The notes: generated by a model not told the origin, from the sequence alone. DNA of 14,748 nucleotides from Candidatus Moraniibacteriota bacterium (GCA_030641185.1 DAOWHY010000006.1:1-14748), one strand, 5' to 3'. Counted from the first letter of the stretch, positions 5,860 to 11,716 are shown. Numbers and translations: made by a program.

Positions 5860-6465
5860 ATGCCAAATGATTACAATCCCAAAATTCATCATCGCAAATC
5901 AATCAGATTAAAAGATTATGATTATACATCAGACGGCGCGTATTTTATGACAGTCTGTACGCAACATATGGAATATATGTTTGGCAATATTATCAACGGA
6001 AAAATGATTTTAAATCCAGCAGGGGAAATGATCAGAAAATGGCTGTTTGAATTAGAAAATAAATTCAAAAATATTTTATTGGATGAATACATCATAATGC
6101 CAAATCATATTCATTTGATAATTTTTATTATGAATGTCGTCGTAGGGGTTGACCTGTGTGTCAACCCAGAACGCGGGGTAAAACAAAATTCATCGTGTAT
6201 TCAGGACAGACACATGGGTCTGCCCCTACGACGAAACGGCGTTTCGCAAATTATCCAGTGGCTGAAAACAATGACGACAAATGAATATATCAGAAATGTG
6301 AAACAAAATAATTGGAAACCGTTTGATCAGAAAATATGGCAGCGTAATTATTATGACCGCATCATTCGCAATGAAAAGGAATTAGACAAAATCAAAAAAT
6401 ACATTTTTGAAAATCCGTTAAAATGGGAATTAGATAAGAATAATCCGGAAAATTTGTTTATGTAA
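5860..6465 (+). CDS. REP-associated tyrosine transposase (RAYT, Y1_Tnp family)
   Basis: Single-strand HUH nuclease of 201 residues, expected to nick and rejoin REP-type hairpins in the manner of IS200/IS605 TnpA. The HUH pair is H83-I84-H85 in MPNHIHLII; the C-terminal Y-I-x-x-NP signature is KYIFENPLKW, with Y181 as the likely nucleophile, preceded by the typical YYDRIIRNEKEL. Between the HUH and tyrosine parts, residues about 94-124 (VVVGVDLCVN to MGLPLRR) are encoded by a second copy of the 92-bp element that also lies just upstream. The inserted stretch is open and the flanking domains remain intact, so the protein may be active. No Shine-Dalgarno site is visible before the ATG. The gene follows the HEPN-like gene after 250 bases and has no obvious promoter of its own. 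Confidence 0.85.
   Translation: MPNDYNPKIHHRKSIRLKDYDYTSDGAYFMTVCTQHMEYMFGNIINGKMILNPAGEMIRKWLFELENKFKNILLDEYIIMPNHIHLIIFIMNVVVGVDLCVNPERGVKQNSSCIQDRHMGLPLRRNGVSQIIQWLKTMTTNEYIRNVKQNNWKPFDQKIWQRNYYDRIIRNEKELDKIKKYIFENPLKWELDKNNPENLFM
6140..6231 (+). repeat. 92-bp palindromic element inside the RAYT gene (copy 2)
   Basis: Five differences from the copy at 5747-5838; same orientation. It lies in the variable loop of the transposase and adds about 31 residues in frame. Confidence 0.85.
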
Positions 6466-6480
6466 TTTTTCTAAACAATA

Positions 6481-6858
6481 ATGAAAAAAGAAAAAACGAT
6501 AATATTAATCTTGTTTGTTGTTGCGTCAATGCTTATTGCGGTCGTGCATTATTATGATATTAGCGCGTTGAGATGGATTGACATTCCAACTCACTTTATC
6601 GGCGGGATGATAGTAGCGATGTTTCTCCCTTTGTCTTTAGTTAAAAAAAGGCCTATTTTAATTATTTTCTTAATTCTTGTGATAGGTTTGGGATGGGAAC
6701 TATTGGAAATGGTCGTAAGTAACATTGCTGTAAATGATTTTATTATAAGAGTTTCTGAAGAATCTACAGAAAATAAAATCCAAGACTTATTATTTGGATT
6801 TGCGGGATTGGCTTATATATACCGAAAACAGAGATCAGTTGAAAATAAAAAATTGTAG
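6481..6858 (+). CDS. Small multi-pass membrane protein, VanZ/DUF2238-like pattern
   Basis: A 125-residue protein with hydrophobic segments at about 6-26, 37-55, 60-80 and 100-113. Polar motifs recur at the membrane edges: IDIPTHFIGG (D, H and paired G), GWELLEM and ENKIQDLLFGFAG. This spacing of D-x-x-x-H-x-x-GG, W-E-x-x-E and D-x-x-x-G resembles small VanZ or DUF2238-type membrane proteins, but I cannot assign the family firmly. The ATG follows the RAYT stop by 15 bases with no Shine-Dalgarno site, so it may be read from the same message. No function is assigned. Confidence 0.7.
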   Translation: MKKEKTIILILFVVASMLIAVVHYYDISALRWIDIPTHFIGGMIVAMFLPLSLVKKRPILIIFLILVIGLGWELLEMVVSNIAVNDFIIRVSEESTENKIQDLLFGFAGLAYIYRKQRSVENKKL

Positions 6859-6874
6859 AAAATTTATATACAGA

Positions 6875-6903
6875 ATGACAATACGCAAATGCATGAGTCC
6901 TAA
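6875..6903 (+). repeat. Dispersed repeat tail, copy 2
   Basis: GAATGACAATACGCAAATG and a following TCCTAA match 1171-1200, but here no 27-bp hairpin precedes it. Confidence 0.55.
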
Positions 6904-6916
6904 AAATATTAAAGCC

Positions 6917-6925
6917 TGTGGATAA
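6917..6925 (-). promoter_or_regulatory. DnaA-box match
   Basis: TGTGGATAA on the plus strand, with C on one side and CT on the other, is a perfect DnaA 9-mer on the minus strand. It is intergenic, about 80 bases upstream of the ncRNA promoter. Confidence 0.5.
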
Positions 6926-6998
6926 CTTTTTCAAAATGTCTATTGAATTTCTATCATAAGCTAAAACAAGCTACATTTGACTATATATTTCTAACCCC

Positions 6999-7026
6999 TT
7001 GACACAGTTTATTTAAGTGATATACT
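6999..7026 (+). promoter_or_regulatory. Sigma-70-type promoter for the structured RNA
   Basis: Perfect TTGACA (6999-7004), 16 bases, TATACT (7021-7026). Expected start about 7033, just before the 5' strand of the closing helix. It is one of the best promoters in the window. Confidence 0.75.
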
Positions 7027-7032
7027 TTAAGT

Positions 7033-7220
7033 AAGGTTGAGTTAGATAGTAAGTGGTTGATTGGTAGGGGTAACTCTGAGCTTTGTTCTAAAAGAATAGA
7101 GTCACCCCCACCAAAACAACGAAACTAAATACAAACGACCCAAAAAAACTATCACAAAAAAAATAAAAACAACTCAACCCAATCTCAAAGTGCCGGTTTG
7201 AAATTTCAAAGCGGTTTTTT
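7033..7220 (+). ncRNA. Structured small RNA, 6S-like topology (candidate)
   Basis: About 188 bases lie between a strong promoter and an intrinsic terminator, with no convincing ORF. All helices I find are nested: closing GGTTGAGTT/AACTCAACC (7035-7043 with 7171-7179), GATAGT/ACTATC (7045-7050 with 7148-7153), GGTTG/CGACC (7055-7059 with 7136-7140, one G-U), and an apical stem TGGTAGGGGTAACTCT with AGAGTCACCCCCACCA (7062-7077 with 7098-7113, two A-C mismatches). The 3' strand between helices is A-rich and unpaired. A closing stem, large asymmetric loops and a long apical stem in under 200 bases recall 6S RNA, which sequesters RNA polymerase. I see no sequence match that proves this, and the two A-C mismatches would be wobble pairs if the other strand were transcribed. 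Confidence 0.6.
7193..7220 (+). terminator. Intrinsic terminator of the structured RNA
   Basis: CCG-G-TTTGAAA pairs with TTTCAAA-G-CGG (one G-G mismatch), followed by six T residues (7215-7220). Confidence 0.85.
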
Positions 7221-7236
7221 GATACTTACTTTTTTG

Positions 7237-7264
7237 TTTACAGCTATCAATTATGTGTTAAACT
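7237..7264 (+). promoter_or_regulatory. Promoter for cca, likely leaderless start
   Basis: TTTACA (7237-7242), 16 bases, TAAACT (7259-7264). The expected start point coincides with the A of the ATG at 7271, and there is no Shine-Dalgarno site, so the message is probably leaderless. Confidence 0.5.
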
Positions 7265-7270
7265 AAAGTT

Positions 7271-8728
7271 ATGAATATTCCAAAAGAAATACAAATTGTA
7301 ATAGAAAAACTTGAAAAAAGCGGTTTTGAGGCATATATTGTCGGCGGATGTGTGCGGGATTTTTTGTTAGAGAAAAAACCGAACGATTGGGATGTGACAA
7401 CAAATGCTGGAGCGGAAGAAGTTCAGAAAATATTCCCGGAAAGTTTTTATAATAACAAATTTGGCACGGTAACTGTTATTAATAAAAACGCAAAAGATAA
7501 AAGCTTGAGAAATATTGAAATTACAACTTATAGAATTGATATTGGCTATAGCGACAAGCGTCATCCAGATGAAGTGAAATTTACTCCGAGTTTAGAAGAA
7601 GATTTAGCGAGACGGGATTTTACAGTTAATGCAATGGCAATGAAAATAGAAAATAGAAAGTTGAAAGTTGAAAGTTATAAAGTAATAGATTTATTTGGCG
7701 GACAGGAGGATTTGAAAAATAAAATTATAAAAGCGGTTGGAGATCCTGACAAAAGATTCGGGGAAGACGCGCTTCGGATGCTGCGCGCTATTCGATTCGC
7801 GGTTCAGTTGGATTTTGAGATAGAAAAAACTACTTTTGAATCAATCAATAAAAATAGCGCATTATTAAAATTTGTTTCGCAAGAAAGAATAAGAGACGAG
7901 CTTGAAAAGATCATTTTATCAAATAAGCCGTCAGAAGGAATTGAACTTCTTAGGAAATCAGGATTATTGAAATACATAATTCCCGAACTTGAATTGGGAG
8001 TTGGCGTTAGTCAAAACCGCCATCATATTTATACAATCTACGAACATTGCATTTTATCTCTAAAACATTGTCCCAGCAAAAAACTTGAAACGCGATTGGC
8101 GTCACTGATGCATGACATTGCTAAACCGCAAACAAAAGCCGGCGTTGGGCAAGATAGCACTTTTTATAATCATGATTTTGTCGGAGCCAGATTTTCGAAA
8201 AGAATACTTAAACGGCTTAAATTCCCAGGAAAAATTGTGGACAAAGTTTCTCTTTTGGTGAAAAATCATATGTTTTACTATAATGTCGATGAAGTATCGG
8301 AGGCGGGAGTGAGGCGTATTATAAAGAGGGTTGGAAAAGAAAATCTAAAAGATCTGATGGATTTAAGAATCGCGGATCGTCTCGGAAGCGGAGTGCCAAA
8401 AGCAAAGCCGTATAAGCTTCGTCATCTTGAATATCTAATTGAAAAAGTAGGTAAAGATCCGATTTCCCCCAAAATGTTAAAAATAGACGGGCAGGATATT
8501 ATAAAAATTTTAGACATAAAGCCGAGTCCAAAAATAGGCGCGATCTTAAAAGTCCTTCTCGCTGAAGTTATTGAAGATCCGAAGAACAACACAAAAAAAT
8601 ACCTCGAAAAAAGAGTGGGAGAATTAAATAAATTGTCAGAAAAAGAAATTGCAAAAAGCGAAAAAGTTATTAAAGAGAAAAAAGAGGAAGAAGATTTGAA
8701 AAATAAGAAGAAATTTTGGGTGAAATAA
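7271..8728 (+). CDS. cca: CCA tRNA nucleotidyltransferase with HD domain
   Basis: Adds or repairs the 3' CCA end of tRNAs (class II nucleotidyltransferase, poly(A) polymerase superfamily). Head domain: GGCVRD (25-30) and DWD (D39 and D41, metal-binding carboxylates), then RRDFTVNAMAM (114-124). The neck follows with the DPDKRFGEDALRMLRAIRF helix (158-176) and the QERIRDELEKI segment (about 205-214), which contribute to nucleotide selection. An HD domain follows (H281-D282 in LASLMHDIAK, with YNHDF near 299-303), typical of bacterial enzymes with extra phosphohydrolase activity. The C-terminal 30 residues are strongly charged Lys/Glu coil. At 485 residues the length is normal for the HD-containing form. 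Residues about 126-138 contain a tandem GTTGAAA microrepeat in the DNA. The gene is flanked by terminators on both sides, and a tRNA gene follows on the other strand. Confidence 0.93.
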   Translation: MNIPKEIQIVIEKLEKSGFEAYIVGGCVRDFLLEKKPNDWDVTTNAGAEEVQKIFPESFYNNKFGTVTVINKNAKDKSLRNIEITTYRIDIGYSDKRHPDEVKFTPSLEEDLARRDFTVNAMAMKIENRKLKVESYKVIDLFGGQEDLKNKIIKAVGDPDKRFGEDALRMLRAIRFAVQLDFEIEKTTFESINKNSALLKFVSQERIRDELEKIILSNKPSEGIELLRKSGLLKYIIPELELGVGVSQNRHHIYTIYEHCILSLKHCPSKKLETRLASLMHDIAKPQTKAGVGQDSTFYNHDFVGARFSKRILKRLKFPGKIVDKVSLLVKNHMFYYNVDEVSEAGVRRIIKRVGKENLKDLMDLRIADRLGSGVPKAKPYKLRHLEYLIEKVGKDPISPKMLKIDGQDIIKILDIKPSPKIGAILKVLLAEVIEDPKNNTKKYLEKRVGELNKLSEKEIAKSEKVIKEKKEEEDLKNKKKFWVK

Positions 8729-8782
8729 AATAAATAAAACGAAGGCGACATTCGCGAATGTAGCCTTCGTTTTATTTATTTT
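8727..8782. terminator. Bidirectional terminator between cca and tRNA-Ala
   Basis: A long near-perfect palindrome: AAAACGAAGGC with GCCTTCGTTTT, an inner ACATTCGCGAATGT, and outer A-rich/T-rich arms that act as the T-run on either strand. It serves the convergent cca and tRNA-Ala genes. Confidence 0.85.
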
Positions 8783-8789
8783 ATTTGAG

Positions 8790-8860
8790 TGGACTCACTG
8801 GGAATCGAACCCAGATTTCCGCAATGCGAATGCGATGTACTACCGTTATACTATGAGCCC
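8790..8860 (-). tRNA. tRNA-Ala (anticodon CGC)
   Basis: On the minus strand the acceptor stem is GGGCTCA/TGAGTCC with discriminator A. It contains the G3-U70 wobble that marks tRNA-Ala. The anticodon stem TCGCA/TGCGG carries the loop TTCGCAT, giving anticodon CGC for GCG codons. The T arm is CTGGG-TTCGATT-CCCAG. The D arm is short, and the total is 71 bases. CCA is not encoded in full (C follows the discriminator), consistent with a need for the nearby CCA-adding enzyme. Confidence 0.92.
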
Positions 8861-8874
8861 GTGTTTAACTTATA

Positions 8875-8978
8875 ACTGACGACCTATGATTTATTGCTAA
8901 GGAATTTAAATTTACACTCTAAAGAGTGAACTCCAAATCTGGAGTTCAGGTTTCAACCTGTAAGAATATGTCGTTAGT
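8875..8978. repeat. Multi-hairpin palindromic element
   Basis: A closing stem ACTGACGAC/GTCGTTAGT (8875-8883 with 8970-8978, one G-U on the plus strand) encloses three back-to-back hairpins: CACTCT/AGAGTG, AACTCCA/TGGAGTT and CAGGTT/AACCTG. It lies between tRNA-Ala and the SpoIIM-like gene. It looks like a REPIN or MITE-type unit; no second copy is in the window. Confidence 0.65.
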
Positions 8979-8995
8979 CCTAATTTATAACAAAT

Positions 8996-9580
8996 TTATA
9001 TCATCTCTAATAATACTGGCGTGATAAATGCTTCAATTAGAGCGGCGATAAATAATAATGGAACAAGAACAAGTATATAAAATTTAATCGCTTTTGTAAA
9101 CTCTTTTCTAAAATTTTTCTCACCTCCAAAAATTCGCCAGATGGCGATTTTCCCCATTTTTATTCCGATGGCGGCGGATAAAATCAAAACTGGAATTTCA
9201 ATTATTCCATGAGGCAAGATACCAACAATAAGAAAACTCCATGACAATTCTTGGGAAACGATCTGCGCGAAAACTCCTAAGATCATTCCATTTGCCCAAA
9301 CGGATAATAAAGGAATTAATCCGGCAAAAATTCCAAGAAGAACTACTGTAAATAACTTTATGACATTATTTTCTAAAATAAACAAGAACATTTCCAGTGA
9401 AGTCATTTTTTCGGAAACAGAAAAAAATTCTTCAAGCTCTTTTATAATCTCCTGCGTTTCTTTTGGAAAATTTTGCGCAAAAATATATCCGCTTAAAATA
9501 GCAGATAAAAAAATAAGAGAGGAAAGTAAAATATAAAACCTCAGGTCTTTTATGTATTTTATTATTTCCGGGATTTTCAT
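8996..9580 (-). CDS. SpoIIM/DUF95-family membrane protein
   Basis: A 194-residue polytopic membrane protein of the stage II sporulation protein M superfamily. Hydrophobic segments are at about 16-34, 70-95, 97-112, 115-140 and 165-190. Family signs are the FLFILENNVIKLF segment, the LLGIFAGLIPLLSVWANGMILG block (the N-G pair is typical), and PHGIIEIPVLILSAAIG. In spore formers SpoIIM works with SpoIID and SpoIIP in engulfment; in other bacteria the family occurs widely without a known job, so the spore function should not be transferred. No Shine-Dalgarno site is visible. A minus-strand extended -10 (TGCTATAAT, ending at 9631) lies about 50 bases upstream. The repeated TTGCTA/TTGTTGAATTGCT sequence before the start is low-complexity. 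Confidence 0.85.
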   Translation of the reverse strand: MKIPEIIKYIKDLRFYILLSSLIFLSAILSGYIFAQNFPKETQEIIKELEEFFSVSEKMTSLEMFLFILENNVIKLFTVVLLGIFAGLIPLLSVWANGMILGVFAQIVSQELSWSFLIVGILPHGIIEIPVLILSAAIGIKMGKIAIWRIFGGEKNFRKEFTKAIKFYILVLVPLLFIAALIEAFITPVLLEMI

Positions 9581-9661
9581 ATAATTATATTGCTAAATTG
9601 TTGAATTGCTATATTGTTATTACGAATTTTATTATAGCATCTTAGATTAAATTTCCCTAAT

Positions 9662-9693
9662 AAAAAAAGAGACTCAATTACTTAAAGTCTCTT
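9662..9693 (-). terminator. Intrinsic terminator of the 113-codon frame
   Basis: On the minus strand AAGAGACT pairs with AGTCTCTT across 11 bases and is followed by seven T residues. The stem includes the last codons of the gene at 9682. Confidence 0.85.
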
Positions 9694-9972
9694 AGAACTC
9701 CAGGGTAACATTAGAAGATTATTTGATTCTAAAATCTCAATAATTTCTTCTCTTCTTGTCTTTTTTACAGATATATCTGGATGAACAAGTATTCTTGGGT
9801 TGAGGCTCAAAAATCTCCACTCTTCTCCAATCGGTCCGATGAGTTCATTTAATATTGACTCTATCTCACGAACATTACGACCGTTTGGTTCCAAGAAAAT
9901 TTTATCTAATGTTCTTGTCCATTCACTGTCATCGTTACCAAACATTGCTTTTTTCCAACTATCACCACTCAA
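9682..9972 (-). CDS. Small soluble protein, unknown
   Basis: I place the start at TTG 9972 (protein of 96 residues beginning at LSGDSWKKAMF), because AGGAG at 9981-9985 lies eight bases upstream. The longer frame that begins with ATG at 10023 starts inside a 27-bp REP unit and adds only low-complexity N/K residues. The protein is mixed alpha/beta by eye, with WTRTLDKIFLEPNGRNVREIES, a GPIGEEWRFLSLNPRILVHPD stretch (both quoted in part as landmarks) and a basic, helical C terminus. No transmembrane or signal segment is present. I do not recognise a family. It has its own terminator and sits alone between the SpoIIM-like gene and a repeat-rich gap. Confidence 0.6.
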   Translation of the reverse strand: MSGDSWKKAMFGNDDSEWTRTLDKIFLEPNGRNVREIESILNELIGPIGEEWRFLSLNPRILVHPDISVKKTRREEIIEILESNNLLMLPWSSKRL

Positions 9973-10017
9973 TTTTATCTCTCCTATTTTATTTTTATAA
10001 TTTTTATTTTTATTTCC

Positions 10018-10075
10018 TGTCATTCCTGCGGAGGCAGGAATCCAGTTAGTCTCAATGAATAATAATTATCGTAGT
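10018..10075 (-). repeat. Composite repeat with 27-bp REP head, intergenic copy
   Basis: The 27-bp unit at 10018-10044 plus the GTTAGTCTCAATGAATAAT tail is the inverted form of the elements at 3021-3084 and 3764-3825 in the ligase gene. Confidence 0.75.
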
Positions 10076-10097
10076 AATTTTATTAAGCGAGATTAAC

Positions 10098-10152
10098 TGG
10101 ATCCCAGATATTTTTTCTTACGCTTCGCTCCAGAAAAAATTCTGGGATGACA
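10098..10152 (-). repeat. Palindromic repeat, CATCCCAGA family, copy 2
   Basis: TGGATCCCAGATATTTTTTC and AGAAAAAATTCTGGGATGACA arms enclose a short CTTACGCTTCGCTCC centre. Confidence 0.8.
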
Positions 10153-10191
10153 AAATAATTTTTTTACAATTTTTATTTTTGTTTCTCCATC

Positions 10192-10217
10192 AAAAAATCC
10201 CGAGGCGTTGCTCGGGA
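10192..10217 (-). terminator. Strong minus-strand intrinsic terminator
   Basis: On the minus strand TCCCGAG-CAACGC-CTCGGGA is followed by TTTTTTG. It is preceded by a second long hairpin (10214-10272). It would end a minus-strand transcript entering from the structured region to the right. Confidence 0.75.
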
Positions 10218-10272
10218 CTTTGTTCTATAGGTTAAATTTGAAACATCAAACCAACCTACAGGACAAAGTCCC
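10214..10272. repeat. Long hairpin before the terminator
   Basis: GGGACTTTGTTCTATAGGTT and AACCTACAGGACAAAGTCCC pair with two imperfect positions around a 19-base loop. Its GGGAC arm overlaps the arm of the terminator hairpin at 10192-10217, so the two folds compete, as in attenuators. Confidence 0.7.
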
Positions 10273-10415
10273 GCGGCTAATAATAATGCTGATAATTATA
10301 TTTCGTTGTGATTTATTGATTAAAGTCATTTTAGTTTTTTGATGTATATATAAAAATTAATTTATTTAAAAAAAGAAGAAAGAAATTTAAAAATATTTTT
10401 AGTTTAATTTAAATA

Positions 10416-10535
10416 TCAAAGATGTTCTTTATATCCTGGTCTTCCATAAACAGGATCTCCATTGCCCCTTATCTTTGTTCTTTCTTTATTATCTTTTGCT
10501 ACTGCTGATTTTATAGCTTCTTTTATCGTTGTTAT
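10416..10535 (-). CDS. Possible 39-residue peptide with ATA start
   Basis: GAGGAG (10541-10546) lies five bases before ATA at 10533-10535 on the minus strand and is followed by 39 open codons (ITTIKEAIKSAVAKDNKERT and on to GRPGYKEHL). The frame is closed by a stop directly upstream, so no standard start is available. The peptide is basic and would be soluble. It could be a real micro-protein with a rare start, a decayed gene, or chance inside a non-coding RNA. Confidence 0.25.
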   Translation of the reverse strand: MTTIKEAIKSAVAKDNKERTKIRGNGDPVYGRPGYKEHL

Positions 10536-11213
10536 TTTCTCTCCTCAAAGAATGAAGCGAGCGGAAGTTGTTAAATCCTTAACATTCATCTTTCTTTTAT
10601 AAAGATGTTCCGCTCACCATAATTGTGAGAGAGCTCCCGATGAGGAGCATCTCTTGTCGTTGTTCAATAAGGATCGCTTATTAAACAACAATTTCTATCT
10701 ACAAAATTTTTATAAACAGAAATTGTCTTTGGAAATTAAGAGAAGAGTGAGAAGGGGGCGGTTTGATAAACTTAATAATTTGAATTTTCTTTTATAAACT
10801 ATATCCGCCCCTATTTTTTGCAAAAGCTTTTTTGATATTAGCTTTTATGGGTCTTGAGAAATTGTTATTCTCAATTGATTCCCGTCACAGGAATACTTTT
10901 ATGATTGAAAGTATTCTCATTATTTGTTTATGTTTAAGACAAACAAGCATTTTTCTCCTCTGTCTATGTTCAAAATTTTTAAACACAATTAGCCGAGAAA
11001 AATAATTTGGGGGTGGAGGAGTATGGGAAGTTTAATATAATTTTTTGTAATTATAATTTCATTATTTTATAATGAACCCATACTTCTCCGCCCTTTCTGT
11101 GGTTTGGCTGACAAGGCCTTTTATTAATTGTGATTGACAGGATTGGTGTTGTGGGGGGATGGAATCGTTTAAATTACAACACCATTCTGCACATTTGTAA
11201 TTTTATTTTTAAA

Positions 11214-11287
11214 TGGGAGCCAGGGGACTCGAACCCCCGACCTTCAGGATGTAAACCTAATGTCCTAACCAACTAGACTAGGCCCCC
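11214..11287 (-). tRNA. tRNA-Val (anticodon TAC)
   Basis: On the minus strand the acceptor stem is GGGGGCC/GGCTCCC with discriminator A. The anticodon stem TTAGG/CCTGA has loop TTTACAT, giving anticodon TAC for GUA/GUG codons. The T arm is GGGGG-TTCGAGT-CCCCT with one G-U pair. Length is 74 bases; CCA is not encoded. Confidence 0.9.
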
Positions 11288-11482
11288 CTCTTAACAAAAA
11301 ACCCACTATTTCGTAGGTTGCTTTTGATTTTGTTTTGTAATCCTGTTTGGATAAACTAAGTCAAAAGCAAACTACTTAATTAGTAGGCTAATTTTCACAA
11401 TCACAAAAGTTCCAGCTGTCTGGGATTCTGTCATTCGCGTTGATTGTGAAGTTAATGTTGTCATAAGTTTTATATTAACTGA

Positions 11483-11510
11483 AGTTTAGCAAGTTATAAA
11501 AATTTGTCAA
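11483..11510 (-). promoter_or_regulatory. Minus-strand promoter upstream of tRNA-Val
   Basis: Perfect TTGACA (11510-11505), 16 bases, TAAACT (11488-11483). The start would be near 11476, 190 bases before the tRNA, so the two large hairpins lie in the leader. Confidence 0.5.
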
Positions 11511-11516
11511 CCAAAG

Positions 11517-11525
11517 TTATCCACA
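11517..11525 (+). promoter_or_regulatory. DnaA-box match TTATCCACA
   Basis: Perfect DnaA 9-mer in the extended context GTTATCCACAGG, directly upstream of the minus-strand promoter. Confidence 0.5.
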
Positions 11526-11544
11526 GGCAATCTCAATCTATAAT

Positions 11545-11661
11545 TTAGGGAGGATCTGAGAAACTAATAAATTCCTCTTTTATAATTTATTTTTTGCCTT
11601 AAATCCTGGATTCCCGCATCCGCGAGAATGACAAAAACTGCGTTTTTCAGAGGTTCCTTAA
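11545..11661 (-). mobile_element. 117-bp MITE-like element, copy 2
   Basis: Inverted copy of 4104-4220 with two differences, both in the TTAGGGAGG end. The 27-bp REP unit is at 11607-11633. Confidence 0.8.
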
Positions 11662-11680
11662 ATGTTTATGGGATCAGGGG

Positions 11681-11709
11681 TTGACAAACCCTGTTTTTTG
11701 ATATACAAT
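11681..11709 (+). promoter_or_regulatory. Promoter of the SPFH operon
   Basis: Perfect TTGACA (11681-11686), 17 bases, TACAAT (11704-11709). Transcription would begin near 11716, leaving a leader of about 130 bases. Confidence 0.7.
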
Positions 11710-11716
11710 GACCTGT

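Larger units (their letters stand above)
10190..11476 (-). ncRNA. Candidate long structured transcript containing tRNA-Val
   Basis: Nearly 1.3 kb without a normal protein gene. A minus-strand promoter (11483-11510) and a strong minus-strand terminator (10192-10217) bracket it. Helices by plus-strand position: 11394-11403/11441-11450 (10 bp), 11313-11327/11361-11375 (15 bp, one mismatch), tRNA-Val, 11144-11152/11176-11184, then nested 10960-10964/11136-11140, 10984-10990/11126-11132, 10991-10994/11106-11109, 10996-11000/11094-11098 and 11011-11027/11077-11093 (17 bp). Next come hairpins near 10922-10946, 10890-10917, 10854-10876, 10822-10846, 10754-10812, 10688-10726, 10660-10688 and 10628-10654, a three-way junction at 10559-10615 (with 10569-10584 and 10587-10607), and 10214-10272. 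Non-Watson-Crick pairs give mixed strand evidence: the 17-bp helix has two G-U pairs only on the plus strand, while 10665/10683 favours minus. I recognise no known RNA family. Confidence 0.45.

Noticed and set aside
9800..10049. Plus-strand ORFs opposite the 96-residue gene
   Set aside because: The minus-strand frame has a Shine-Dalgarno site and terminator. The plus-strand frames run into a REP unit (LRRQES type) and have no signals.
10754..10818. Intrinsic terminator on the plus strand
   Set aside because: GGGGGCGG/CCGCCCC followed by TATTTTTT looks tempting, but the 43-base loop is long and no plus-strand gene precedes it. Treated as part of the structured region.
10190..11213. tmRNA or RNase P RNA
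   Set aside because: No tRNA-like TTCGA arm other than the tRNA itself, no tag ending in Ala-Ala, and none of the conserved RNase P blocks were found on either strand.
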